From Bacillota bacterium (GTDB lineage Bacteria > Bacillota > DSM-12270 > Thermacetogeniales > Thermacetogeniaceae), in contig JABLXW010000014.1 in NCBI GenBank assembly GCA_013177945.1, forward strand, positions 30,286 to 94,285: a stretch of 64,000 nt of DNA, given 5' to 3'. The number at the start of each line of letters is the position of its first letter. The stretch's first letter is position 1. Shown here one piece after another: positions 27,290-34,519 of the stretch. A program made the position numbers and the translations under genes. A model generated the notes under the pieces. It did no database searches. It saw only the letters and a list, made by a program, of their open reading frames with translations, and was not told the DNA's origin.

Positions 27290-28042
27290 TTATGCTGGCA
27301 GATCGTCATGGTTATGGATGGTACTGAAAAAAATTTTTATGTTCAGTAGATCGTTTGGATTAAACAAAGGTTTGATTCCGTACCAGGTTAATCCCAAACT
27401 TAAGATCAGGAGTGGCGTAAGAACAGTAGGGAATATAAGCAGTAAATGCAGAAGATCAGGTAAAGGATTTAACTTGTTCCAGGCATAATTTGCGTTGAAA
27501 GCCCTGCCGAGGAAGAAATGAACCCACCCATAACAGGCAGTGAGGAAATCAATCAGCTCTGTTCTTGATACTTTTTCTTTAGATTTTATATTCCAGAGAA
27601 AAGCTAAGATAAAAACAGAGGCTAAAATCAAGAAAAATATAAGGAAGAGTACAGTAAAATTTTTAGATAAATTAAAATAATCACGATATATATAAGACAT
27701 TAGAAACTCTTCAGGGGTTGATCCTGCCTGGTAATACCTTTGGCGTCGTAATGTGTAAGCAGCAGCTGCATTGTTGTAAAGATAGAGGATACCACTTGTT
27801 CCTGTAAAAACGGCTACCGTATCAAGAAATCTAATGCGATAAGTATATTTATTGCGGAGCACCAGCAATGTTAACGCGCTTGCAGAAAGGCCAAACAAAA
27901 AGGTAAGACCTGCATCATAATAGACCAAGTAGGGCAGGATAAAAAAAAGGAACTGGACTCCCATAAAATTGAGAATATGAAAAAAGCTGCTGTCCAACTC
28001 ATTAAATTTTGTTTTTACTGATACTGTAATACCCCCGCTCAT
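27290..28042 (-). CDS. Hypothetical multi-pass membrane protein
   Basis: 250 residues with about five or six hydrophobic segments (FLFFILPYLVYYDAGLTFLFGLSA; FTVLFLIFFLILASVFILAFLW; LLHLLLIFPTVLTPLLILSLGL). No family recognised. The DNA is clearly more AT-rich than the flanking genes, and there is no convincing ribosome site at the ATG, so the start may be a few codons further in. First of three minus-strand genes of unknown function in the AT-richer stretch 27.2-29.4 kb. Confidence 0.55.
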   Translation of the reverse strand: MSGGITVSVKTKFNELDSSFFHILNFMGVQFLFFILPYLVYYDAGLTFLFGLSASALTLLVLRNKYTYRIRFLDTVAVFTGTSGILYLYNNAAAAYTLRRQRYYQAGSTPEEFLMSYIYRDYFNLSKNFTVLFLIFFLILASVFILAFLWNIKSKEKVSRTELIDFLTACYGWVHFFLGRAFNANYAWNKLNPLPDLLHLLLIFPTVLTPLLILSLGLTWYGIKPLFNPNDLLNIKIFFSTIHNHDDLPA

Positions 28043-28087
28043 ACAAAATTGTCAGCATTATTCGGAGCCTTTGCTAGAAACCGGGGA

Positions 28088-28531
28088 TCAATCAAAACTC
28101 TCCTCTCTGGTTCTCACCAGGTTCTCCAACCAGGTGCATATCCCGAAGAAAATGGTATTAATTACGATTGGTTGGCTGCCCTCTGCAAAGACACAATATG
28201 TGCTATAATACGAGGAAGGACATCTACAGCTTCTTTGTGCTTGAACCTTAACTTTACTTCCTGTGGAGTTTTCTTCTTTCTCTGCTCGGACATAGTAGTA
28301 GTACCATCTATTATAAGTGAAATTATTTGCATTAGCACACCCAACACAAAAGTCTAACTCATTGCTGTTGCCAGAAAGGCGAGTGTCGAGACAGGCATCA
28401 GGTTGATTTGTTTCCCAATATCCTGTGTAATCCTTGCAATATGCCTTCCCGTCATAGTTATAATAGAATACCGTTTCATAGCTGGTAAACCAACCATTAC
28501 AAGTCCCCCATGTAAGTATTTCTGCTGGCAA
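28088..28531 (-). CDS. Cysteine-, tyrosine- and asparagine-rich hypothetical protein
   Basis: About 147 residues from a TTG at 28531 without ribosome site; the frame is open for another ten or so protein-like codons upstream (TFVPVPKIFLPAE) before a stop, so the N-terminus may be lost. It holds about ten cysteines spaced in small groups (GWF..YCKD, CVGCANANN, CRCPSSYYSTYC) and many aromatic residues, as in secreted disulfide-bonded proteins, but no signal peptide is present. Unrecognised; possibly a truncated exported protein. Confidence 0.4.
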   Translation of the reverse strand: MPAEILTWGTCNGWFTSYETVFYYNYDGKAYCKDYTGYWETNQPDACLDTRLSGNSNELDFCVGCANANNFTYNRWYYYYVRAEKEENSTGSKVKVQAQRSCRCPSSYYSTYCVFAEGSQPIVINTIFFGICTWLENLVRTREESFD

Positions 28532-28564
28532 GAAGATTTTAGGAACAGGAACGAATGTCTATAA

Positions 28565-29062
28565 TCAGTTTTCATGTAAGTTTCGCATGGATTGAGCCAT
28601 TTTAATGATCTCGTCTTTAGAAACACCTGTAAAGTTTAACACATAGTTAACTTCTTCCCCGTTTGCTTTTTCAGTCCATACCAGGATTCCACAGGGTTTA
28701 CCATCTGTGATGCGATAATCAAACCGTCCCGGGTAACCTCTTATAGTTACTTTTTCTACTTTCGCCTCACCAAAGTCTCCCCTTTCACCTATTGAGAAAT
28801 CAATGCGGTCATCGCCGCGGACATATCTCACTGTTAGCTCTATAACGTCGGGATTGGCCGTTGGCTTGCCGTATGCATCGATAATATAAGGGGCAACCTT
28901 GAAGCCCGGCGGGAGGTAGCCAGGTCTCAGGATAGGGAAATTAGTGGCCTTTTTAAGCTGGTTATAAGCTTCGCCCTCGTCGGTTAAAGGTTTTAAAGGT
29001 CTTAGAGCGGTTTTAACGAGTTCACCAGGTTCCAGTGATAAAGTATTAGTAGTGGGGAGCAT
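28565..29062 (-). CDS. DUF4367-type protein
   Basis: 165 residues. KKATNFPILRPGYLPPGFKV near residue 39, ELTVRYVRGDDRIDFSIGERG and the end VNYVLNFTGVSKDEIIKMAQSM match the DUF4367 domain, which is usually the extracytoplasmic part of sigma-factor-associated or lipoprotein-like proteins. Here there is no signal or membrane anchor before it, and the ATG at 29062 lies inside another open stretch, so it may have lost its N-terminus or be secreted by another route. AT-richer than neighbouring operons. Confidence 0.6.
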   Translation of the reverse strand: MLPTTNTLSLEPGELVKTALRPLKPLTDEGEAYNQLKKATNFPILRPGYLPPGFKVAPYIIDAYGKPTANPDVIELTVRYVRGDDRIDFSIGERGDFGEAKVEKVTIRGYPGRFDYRITDGKPCGILVWTEKANGEEVNYVLNFTGVSKDEIIKMAQSMRNLHEN

Positions 29063-29220
29063 TGGGAGTGTTTACGGTTACGGCCGCGAGGTCGTATTTC
29101 CCCGAGAAGGGCACCTGCAGCAGATAGGGCATGGTGAGCTGAATGAAATTGTGGCGCCGCGAATCTGCCGCGAATCTTAAAGAAAAAGAAGGAGATTCTA
29201 GTTTTTTATTGTATATTATA
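29046..29220 (-). pseudogene. C-terminal remnant of an unrecognised protein
   Basis: An open frame without start reads LESPSFSLRFAADSRRHNF then IQLTMPYLLQVPFSGKY and DLAAVTVNTPNAPHY before its stop, overlapping the start of the DUF4367 gene. It reads like real protein and is probably the tail of a deleted gene. Part of the 375-base gap before iclR; the remaining 29221-29334 shows only AT-rich sequence. Confidence 0.35.
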
Positions 29221-29334
29221 TAAAAACTAGGAGCGAGTTAACTGTACTACTATACGGAACGATTTCATAGCGTACTTCTGAAATACTGCATCAAAACAAA
29301 AACAATGGGCAAAACATATAAAAATGAACGATAT

Positions 29335-29351
29335 GTTTCATTATATGGAAC
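29335..29351. promoter_or_regulatory. Candidate IclR operator upstream of its own gene
   Basis: GTTTCATTATATGGAAC is a near-perfect 17-bp palindrome, 37 bases upstream of the iclR -35 box. It matches the perfect palindrome GTTCCGTAATATGGAAC at 30284-30300 in the next promoter region. A diverged half site (ACGGAACGATTTCATA) lies near 29258. Confidence 0.55.
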
Positions 29352-29388
29352 GTTTTATTCATTTTTATAAAAATTTCGAATATACCTC

Positions 29389-29417
29389 TTGACAAAAATG
29401 AATTCTCGTTTTATAAT
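29389..29417 (+). promoter_or_regulatory. Consensus sigma-A promoter of iclR
   Basis: TTGACA (29389-29394), exactly 17 bases, TATAAT (29412-29417): both boxes perfect. The start codon is only about 20 bases from the -10 box, giving a very short leader. Confidence 0.85.
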
Positions 29418-29437
29418 GTGGGAAGGAAGTGTTAAAA

Positions 29438-30241
29438 TTGACGCATAAAGTAGAGATGCAGAAAACAGAAGCCAGGAAAAACCTTTACCAGGTACAGTCC
29501 GTAGAAAGAGCCATTGGCATCTTAAAAGCCATATGCGCAAGCCATTTCGATATGGGGATCACAGAGCTCAGCAGAGAGCTCAACCTGAGCAAAAGCACCG
29601 TTCACAGGCTAATTACAACCCTCGAAGCTCACGGCTTTGTGCAGCAGGTTTCAAACAGCGGCAAATATCGACCCGGCTGGAAATTATTTGAGATCGCCCA
29701 AGAAGTGCCCAGAAGGATGGGGCTTGACTCAACGGCCAAGACGTATCTCCAGAAATTATGCCAGGAAACCGGAGAAACGGCAATTCTCGCCATATTAGAC
29801 GGAACGGAAACTATTTACATCGATAAGGTTGAAACCAACCACATCTTAAAGATGGAAATTAAGATTGGTTCCCGTTTGCCGGCATACTGCACTGCCTTGG
29901 GAAAAGCCCTGTTGTGCGAATTATCGGCAGAAGAATTGGAAGAGTTATACCGGGGAAAAGAATTCAAGCAATACACCATAAACACCATCTCTTCTCTGGA
30001 ACAATTGCGCCAGGAGCTGGAAAACGTCAGAATAAGGCAGTATGCCATAGACGACGAAGAGTTGAGCATCGGTTTTCGATGCGTCGGCGCTCCCGTCCGC
30101 GATGTATCGGGGCGCATCATAGCAGCCATAAGCATTGCCGGCCCCTCTTGTCGCCTCACCAAAACCAGGCTAATGGAAGTGTATCCTACCGTCATGAGCA
30201 TCGCATCAGAACTCTCCGCCGCACTGGGGTACCAAAAATAA
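29438..30241 (+). CDS. IclR-family transcriptional regulator
   Basis: About 267 residues from the TTG at 29438 (AAGGA 10 bases upstream); GTG at 29429 and ATG at 29456 are alternatives. N-terminal winged helix: MGITELSRELNLSKSTVHRLITTLEAHGFV near residues 40-70. C-terminal effector domain: GETAILAILDGTETIYIDKVE, LPAYCTALGKALL and IGFRCVGAPVRDVSGRIIAAISIAGP. IclR proteins commonly control aromatic or organic-acid catabolism and bind 14-17-bp palindromes. It stands directly upstream of the corrinoid operon on the same strand, with like palindromes before both units, so it is the probable regulator of that operon. Confidence 0.9.
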   Translation: MTHKVEMQKTEARKNLYQVQSVERAIGILKAICASHFDMGITELSRELNLSKSTVHRLITTLEAHGFVQQVSNSGKYRPGWKLFEIAQEVPRRMGLDSTAKTYLQKLCQETGETAILAILDGTETIYIDKVETNHILKMEIKIGSRLPAYCTALGKALLCELSAEELEELYRGKEFKQYTINTISSLEQLRQELENVRIRQYAIDDEELSIGFRCVGAPVRDVSGRIIAAISIAGPSCRLTKTRLMEVYPTVMSIASELSAALGYQK

Positions 30242-30275
30242 TTCACTTTTTCCATATTTTTTATCTGTGATTATT

Positions 30276-30300
30276 GGAACAAGGTTCCGTAATATGGAAC
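30276..30300. promoter_or_regulatory. Candidate IclR operator of the methyltransferase operon
   Basis: Two overlapping palindromes: GGAAC-AAG-GTTCC (30276-30288) and the 17-bp perfect palindrome GTTCCGTAATATGGAAC (30284-30300). They lie about 130 bases before the first gene of the operon. No convincing promoter boxes are seen next to them (best: TTGTCG at 30307 with TAAGGA 17 bases on). Confidence 0.55.
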
Positions 30301-30428
30301 AAAAGTTGTCGAAATAAACAATCTGGGATAAGGAGGGTGATAGCACAAAACGTATCAGAAAACAAATGAATCAAGTTAGTGTCATGCGGTTTTGTTGCAT
30401 CGAAAAGAAAAAGAAAGGAGAAATTTCC

Positions 30429-31172
30429 ATGCCGATCGTTGATGCTCACGTTCATTTGGGTCCATGTCGTGTCTTTGGCTGGGAATGCACAGAAGAACAG
30501 ATTATTTCTTCGATGGAACGGAACGGGGTGGACATCTCCATAGTTCAGCCCTTCCCCGGCGCCCCTGACCCGATTAAAATCCACGACGATATTGCCAGGC
30601 TGGCCCAAAAGTATCCCGGCAGAATTTTCGGCATCGCCAGCATCAACCCCCACCAGGACGAAAAAGTGGTTTATCAGGAGCTCGTCCGCTGCATCAAGGA
30701 GCTCGGGTTTGTGGCCGTTAAATGCCACACCATCGGACATGCCCTAATGCCTCCGGCAAAAGACGCCGACATCCTCTTCGAAACCGCCAGGGAATTAAAG
30801 GTCCCCGTGATGATTCACAACGCCTCCTTCGGCATCCCCTTCTCTTTGCCCTCCCTGGTGATTCCGAGGGCCAAGCAGTATCCGGATGTGCCCATCGTTA
30901 TGGCCCACGCGGGAGCCTGCACCCTGACACCCGAGGCCATTTTCATCGCCGGTGAGTTCAAAAACCTCTACCTCGAAACATCCTGGTGCATGACCCCTGA
31001 CATCAAATGGGCCATCGACTATTTAGGGGCCGACCGGGTCATGATGGGATCCGATTCGCCGGAAAACCTGGATGCGGAAATGGCCAAGTACAGGGTGATT
31101 GACATCACCGAGGAACAACGACGCAAGGCTTTGGGCGAGACTGCCGTAAACGTCTTCAAACTTAGAATTTGA
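30429..31172 (+). CDS. Amidohydrolase_2-family metal-dependent hydrolase or decarboxylase
   Basis: 247 residues from the ATG at 30429, with AAAGGAG 8 bases upstream. TIM-barrel amidohydrolase: D-x-H-x-H in VDAHVHLG at the start, KCHTIGHALMPP near 98, IHNASFG near 135, MAHAG near 158 and the final metal aspartate in MMGSDSPEN near 215. The subfamily includes ring-cleavage and carboxylate-removing enzymes (ACMSD-like) as well as hydrolases. First gene of the operon, so it probably prepares or finishes the specific substrate. Reaction unknown. Confidence 0.8.
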   Translation: MPIVDAHVHLGPCRVFGWECTEEQIISSMERNGVDISIVQPFPGAPDPIKIHDDIARLAQKYPGRIFGIASINPHQDEKVVYQELVRCIKELGFVAVKCHTIGHALMPPAKDADILFETARELKVPVMIHNASFGIPFSLPSLVIPRAKQYPDVPIVMAHAGACTLTPEAIFIAGEFKNLYLETSWCMTPDIKWAIDYLGADRVMMGSDSPENLDAEMAKYRVIDITEEQRRKALGETAVNVFKLRI

Positions 31173-31223
31173 TTTCCCGGTCTACCAGCCATCGCAAAAA
31201 GCAGGGCAAATAAAAACAAAAAA

Positions 31224-31271
31224 GGAGAAACATAGGAAGCAAGGAGTTCACCGAGCAACCTGTGTTTCTCC
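31224..31271. other. Stem-loop between amidohydrolase and PanB-like genes
   Basis: GGAGAAACATAGG and CCTGTGTTTCTCC pair over 13 positions (one G-T or mismatch) around a 22-base loop. There is no T run after it on the plus strand; T runs follow it only on the minus strand, where no gene needs a terminator. I read it as an mRNA stability or processing element in the 176-base gap. Confidence 0.4.
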
Positions 31272-31348
31272 TCCAAAAAAATGGCCTACTGTAAGGATAG
31301 CAAAGAAAAACCTTTTAGTCAAAAGAAATTGACGAAGGGGAGAAAATC

Positions 31349-32209
31349 GTGGAAAAAGTTACGATCCCATACCTCAGGGAAAAAGCAAAAACCGGAAAGC
31401 CGATAACGATGATGACAGCATACGACCACCTTATGGCCCAGCTGGAAGACGAGGCAGGAATCGAAATAATTCTCGTTGGGGATTCGCTCTACATGACCGT
31501 ACTCGGCCACGATTCAACGCTTCCGGCCCGCATGGATACCATGATCGAGCACGCAGAAGCCGTACGGCGGGGCGCCCCTCGCGCCTTTGTCATCGGAGAC
31601 ATGCCCTACATGTCATACCAGATCAGCATTGAGGAGGCTATTCGCAACGCCGGCAGGTTCATGAAAGAGGCCAGGGTGGACGGCATTAAGCTGGAAGGCG
31701 GCCGGGAAGTGGCCGAAACCATCCAGGCGCTGACCAGGGCAACCATTCCCGTCATGGGGCACCTGGGGTTGACGCCGCAATCCATTTCCATGCTCGGGGG
31801 CTTCAAGGCCCAGGGCAGAAGCCTGGAGGCGGCCGAAAGAATCATCGAAGATGCCAAGATCTTAGAGGAAGCGGGAGCATTTGCCATTCTCCTTGAAGCA
31901 ATCCCGGCCGAAGTAGGCAAGATCATCACCAAACGCAGCAACATACCCATCATCGGCATCGGAGCGGGCCCCTACTGCCACGGCCAGCTGCTCATCGTGC
32001 AGGACATGCTCGGCTTATACAAGAGCTTTGTCCCCAAATTCGTCAAACAATACTGCAACCTCTACGACATCATCAAAGAAGCCTTCAAAAACTACGTCCA
32101 GGATGTGGAGTCAAGAGCCTTCCCGGAGCTGAACAGACACTGTTACAAAATGGAGGAGCAAGACAGGCAAGAACTCTACCGGAGGTATTCCACGGAGTTG
32201 TCTTCATGA
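31349..32209 (+). CDS. PanB-like ketopantoate hydroxymethyltransferase paralogue
   Basis: 286 residues, all PanB blocks present: MMTAYDHLMAQLEDEAG, LVGDSLYMTVLGHDSTLP (metal aspartate), GDMPYMSY (second metal aspartate), KLEGG, GHLGLTPQS, the catalytic glutamate in LLEAIPAEV, and IIGIGAGPYCHGQLLIVQDMLG. Authentic PanB has GDSLGMTV; here the glycine is tyrosine, next to the active site. PanB transfers hydroxymethyl from methylene-THF to 2-oxoisovalerate. No panC or panD is adjacent; instead the gene lies in a corrinoid C1 operon, so I infer a different 2-oxo acid or the reverse, hydroxymethyl-releasing direction. GGGGAG precedes the GTG at 31349. Confidence 0.85.
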   Translation: MEKVTIPYLREKAKTGKPITMMTAYDHLMAQLEDEAGIEIILVGDSLYMTVLGHDSTLPARMDTMIEHAEAVRRGAPRAFVIGDMPYMSYQISIEEAIRNAGRFMKEARVDGIKLEGGREVAETIQALTRATIPVMGHLGLTPQSISMLGGFKAQGRSLEAAERIIEDAKILEEAGAFAILLEAIPAEVGKIITKRSNIPIIGIGAGPYCHGQLLIVQDMLGLYKSFVPKFVKQYCNLYDIIKEAFKNYVQDVESRAFPELNRHCYKMEEQDRQELYRRYSTELSS

Positions 32210-32236
32210 GCAGAACTTCAAAAGGGGGAGAAACGA

Positions 32237-32722
32237 ATGAAATCTTACCTCTTCAAGCTGAGCATCGTTGCCGGCATCTTGTGCGGGATATACGTCTTTC
32301 TCTATCAATACTTTCCGATTAAAAACCTGATCTGGATGACGTTTGTCGCCCTCCCCATATATTTCGGGGCCGGCGCGAAACGGGAGGAGTTTCCCCACTA
32401 CCTGGTCAGTTCCGCCGTCGGCATCATCTGGGGATTCATCTATCTGAAATTAATCGGACTGCTGGTCGGCGCAGGATTGAACGCCAACCTGGCCCTGCTC
32501 CTGGTGGTGGGCGTCGTGACTCTGGTGATGTGCGCCATCCACCTCTGCCTCACCGCCAACACCTGGGCCAACAAGCTCCCCATCATGTTCGGCACCGTAG
32601 CCAGCATGTTTTCCCAAAACGGACAGGCCCCGGGGAGCATCTTCCTAACCCTGGCCGGCGGGCTCGTGCTGGCCCTGGCGATCATGGAAGTAACCAATCT
32701 ATGGGCAAAACCCGAAGCCTGA
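32237..32722 (+). CDS. DUF1097-family membrane protein
   Basis: 161 residues with five hydrophobic segments (LFKLSIVAGILCGIYVFLYQYF; LIWMTFVALPIYFGAG; VSSAVGIIWGFIYLKLIGLLVGAG; LALLLVVGVVTLVMCAIHL; SIFLTLAGGLVLALAIMEVTNLW), matching the DUF1097 family, whose function is not established. Ribosome site GGGGGAGA before the ATG. Within the operon it is the only membrane protein, so uptake of the operon's substrate is a possible role. Confidence 0.75.
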   Translation: MKSYLFKLSIVAGILCGIYVFLYQYFPIKNLIWMTFVALPIYFGAGAKREEFPHYLVSSAVGIIWGFIYLKLIGLLVGAGLNANLALLLVVGVVTLVMCAIHLCLTANTWANKLPIMFGTVASMFSQNGQAPGSIFLTLAGGLVLALAIMEVTNLWAKPEA

Positions 32723-32774
32723 ATCCGTCCCCTCGGTCGCCAGGGCCCGCCGGGCCCCTAAAAAAGGCGTAATC

Positions 32775-32793
32775 CCGTTGCAGCATAACGGGA
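32775..32793 (+). other. Small intercistronic hairpin
   Basis: CCCGTT and AACGGG form a 6-bp stem with a 7-base loop, followed by AAAAATT. An adjacent GGGCCCGCCGGGCCC (around 32740-32755) can also fold. Neither has a T run, so these are mRNA structures rather than terminators. Confidence 0.35.
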
Positions 32794-32825
32794 AAAATTA
32801 AAACAAAAAAAGGAGCGTGAGGAGC

Positions 32826-33014
32826 ATGCCGTTCATCAACATCCGCATCTTCGAGGGGCACCCCAAGGACCGCAAGGCGAGGATTGCCGAAAAAATAACA
32901 GAGGTGGTCCATCAGGAAACCGGAGTTCCCAAAGAATACATCTGGATTACATTCCAGGACATCCCTCCAGACGAGTGGGCCATCGGCGGTAAAATGTGCG
33001 GAAAAACGGAGTAA
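32826..33014 (+). CDS. 4-oxalocrotonate tautomerase family protein
   Basis: 62 residues, the exact size of this family. After removal of Met the N-terminal proline (PFINIRIFEG) is the catalytic base; KDRKARIAEKITEVVHQETGVPKEYIWITFQDI matches the family helix and strand. The ATG at 32826 is chosen because it places proline at position 2 and has AAGGAGC upstream. It interconverts keto and enol forms, usually of a dienol acid from ring cleavage. Its presence here suggests that the substrate or a product is an unsaturated 2-oxo acid. Confidence 0.88.
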   Translation: MPFINIRIFEGHPKDRKARIAEKITEVVHQETGVPKEYIWITFQDIPPDEWAIGGKMCGKTE

Positions 33015-33034
33015 ACGGGTTTCGGCTCATGATC

Positions 33035-33066
33035 CGGGTGGAGAGGCCTAGAAGCCCCTCCACCCG
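33035..33066 (+). other. Strong intercistronic hairpin
   Basis: CGGGTGGAG and CTCCACCCG pair, with a further GGC/GCC inside, around CTAGAA. No T run follows. Lies in the 90-base gap between tautomerase and activation-domain genes. Confidence 0.45.
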
Positions 33067-33104
33067 AAACACCCCCTCCCATCACAGAAAGGTGCTTGTG
33101 AGAC

Positions 33105-33794
33105 ATGGAAATCGTCCGGGATGTCAAGATCGATCTCACAATGGACGACCTGCTCCGGGTGCACGGCGTCGGGCAGGCAAAAAACAAGATCAACAAAAAG
33201 GCGCTGGACAACTACCGGCAGCTTTTAGACGAGGCGCTTAATCTCATCGATCCCGTCTACATCTACCGTTCCCTTTCGGTTGCCGAAGTCGGAGAAAACC
33301 ATCTCACCGTGGAAACCGGCCACAGGTTCGGGGTCCACATCATGGCAAAGTTGATGCGCACGGCAACCAGGGTTTACTTCATGTGCTGCACCATCGGTCC
33401 CCGCCTGGAGCAGCGCGTGGCGGAATACCGAGCGAACGGTTTTCCTGCAAAAGCGTATATCCTCGACAGTATCGGCTCCCTGGCCGTAGACATGCTCGCC
33501 CTGGAAGGATGCAGGATGGTTGAGGAGATCGCCGAGGCGGAGGGCCTGTCTTCCAGTGTAGCTTTAAGTCCCGGTTATCTGGGGTGGGAATTAACCGATC
33601 AACGAAAGCTGTTCCAAATCCTGGAGCCTTCTAAAATCGGGGTTTCGCTAACCGATACGTGCATCATGACGCCTCTAAAGTCTACGACCCAGGCCATTGG
33701 ATTGGGACCGGGATTGGGTGGAAAATCGAAGGTTACCTGTGATTACTGCTCCTTAAAGGCAAGATGCAATTTCCGGAAATCAAAAGCTTCTTAA
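33105..33794 (+). CDS. Methionine-synthase activation-domain-like corrinoid activation protein
   Basis: 229 residues. Similar to the reactivation domain of cobalamin-dependent methionine synthase, which binds SAM for reductive methylation: RATRVYFMCCTIGPRLEQRV near 85, YILDSIGSLAVDMLALEGCRMVEE near 118, LSPGYLGWELTDQRKLFQIL near 160. The C-terminus adds CDYCSLKARC, a possible metal or cluster site. Such proteins are found next to corrinoid methyltransferases of anaerobes and are thought to help reactivate the corrinoid. The next gene, 31 bases on, is the corrinoid protein. Confidence 0.8.
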   Translation: MEIVRDVKIDLTMDDLLRVHGVGQAKNKINKKALDNYRQLLDEALNLIDPVYIYRSLSVAEVGENHLTVETGHRFGVHIMAKLMRTATRVYFMCCTIGPRLEQRVAEYRANGFPAKAYILDSIGSLAVDMLALEGCRMVEEIAEAEGLSSSVALSPGYLGWELTDQRKLFQILEPSKIGVSLTDTCIMTPLKSTTQAIGLGPGLGGKSKVTCDYCSLKARCNFRKSKAS

Positions 33795-33825
33795 AAAAAT
33801 AAAAAAACTTAAAGGGGTGTGAAGC

Positions 33826-34488
33826 ATGGCAAGCAAAGAGGAGATTCTGGCTCAGCTGGCCCAGGCTGTTGTCGATATGGATGTGGAAGGGGTAGAAGCG
33901 AAGTGCAAAGAGGCTTTAGAAGCTGGAATCCAGGCCTTTGAAGCGATTTCAGCCGGACTGTCTGCGGGCATGAGAAGGGTCGGCGAACTCTGGAACAACA
34001 TGGAAATCTTCATGCCGGAAGTTATGGGATCGGTGGATGCTTACTATGCAGGCCTGAAAATCCTCAAGCCCCAGATCAAACAAAATGAAAAGACCGAATA
34101 CATAGGAACGATCGTAATCGGAACAATCTGGGGCGACATCCACAGTGTAGGAAAAGACGTTGCCGTTCCGGTATTCGAAGGAGAAAACTTCAGGGTCATC
34201 GACCTGGGACTGGACGTGCCTGCGGAAAAGTTTATAGAGGCCGTAAAGGAATACAATCCGGACATCGTGGGTTTGGGTACGTACATGAGCGAAACTTTCC
34301 TGCATGTGGAGGAGCTCGTCAAGGAGTTCCAAAAGGCTGGCATCAGGGACAGGGTGCTGGTGGTCTGCGGCGGCCCCGCGGTAGACTCAGAGGTAGCCAA
34401 AAAAATGGGAGCCGATGACGCCTGGGACGATGCCTGGGAAGCGGCAGAAGGCATGAAGAGGCTCCTGGCGCAGAGAAGCCAAAAATAA
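33826..34488 (+). CDS. Corrinoid methyl-carrier protein (MtbC/MtvC type)
   Basis: 220 residues, normal for the family. Helical cap domain in residues 1-85 and B12-binding Rossmann domain after it with the lower-ligand motif D104-I-H106-S-V-G109; LGLDVPAEKFIEAVKEYNPDIVGLG and VVCGGPAVDSEVAKKMGADD complete it. It carries the methyl group as methyl-cobalt between methyltransferase I and II. GGGTGTG precedes the ATG. The neighbours encode all its expected partners. Confidence 0.93.
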   Translation: MASKEEILAQLAQAVVDMDVEGVEAKCKEALEAGIQAFEAISAGLSAGMRRVGELWNNMEIFMPEVMGSVDAYYAGLKILKPQIKQNEKTEYIGTIVIGTIWGDIHSVGKDVAVPVFEGENFRVIDLGLDVPAEKFIEAVKEYNPDIVGLGTYMSETFLHVEELVKEFQKAGIRDRVLVVCGGPAVDSEVAKKMGADDAWDDAWEAAEGMKRLLAQRSQK

Positions 34489-34519
34489 TTTTCAGGAAAT
34501 TTACAAGGAGGGAAAACAG

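Noticed and set aside
31224..31271. Rho-independent terminator splitting the methyltransferase operon after its first gene
   Set aside because: The stem is followed by CTCCAAAAAAA on the coding strand, not by a T run, so termination in the operon direction is unlikely.
31349..32209. Ordinary pantothenate biosynthesis panB
   Set aside because: No panC, panD or panE nearby, active-site-adjacent Gly-to-Tyr change, and location inside a corrinoid methyltransferase operon. Kept as PanB-like only.
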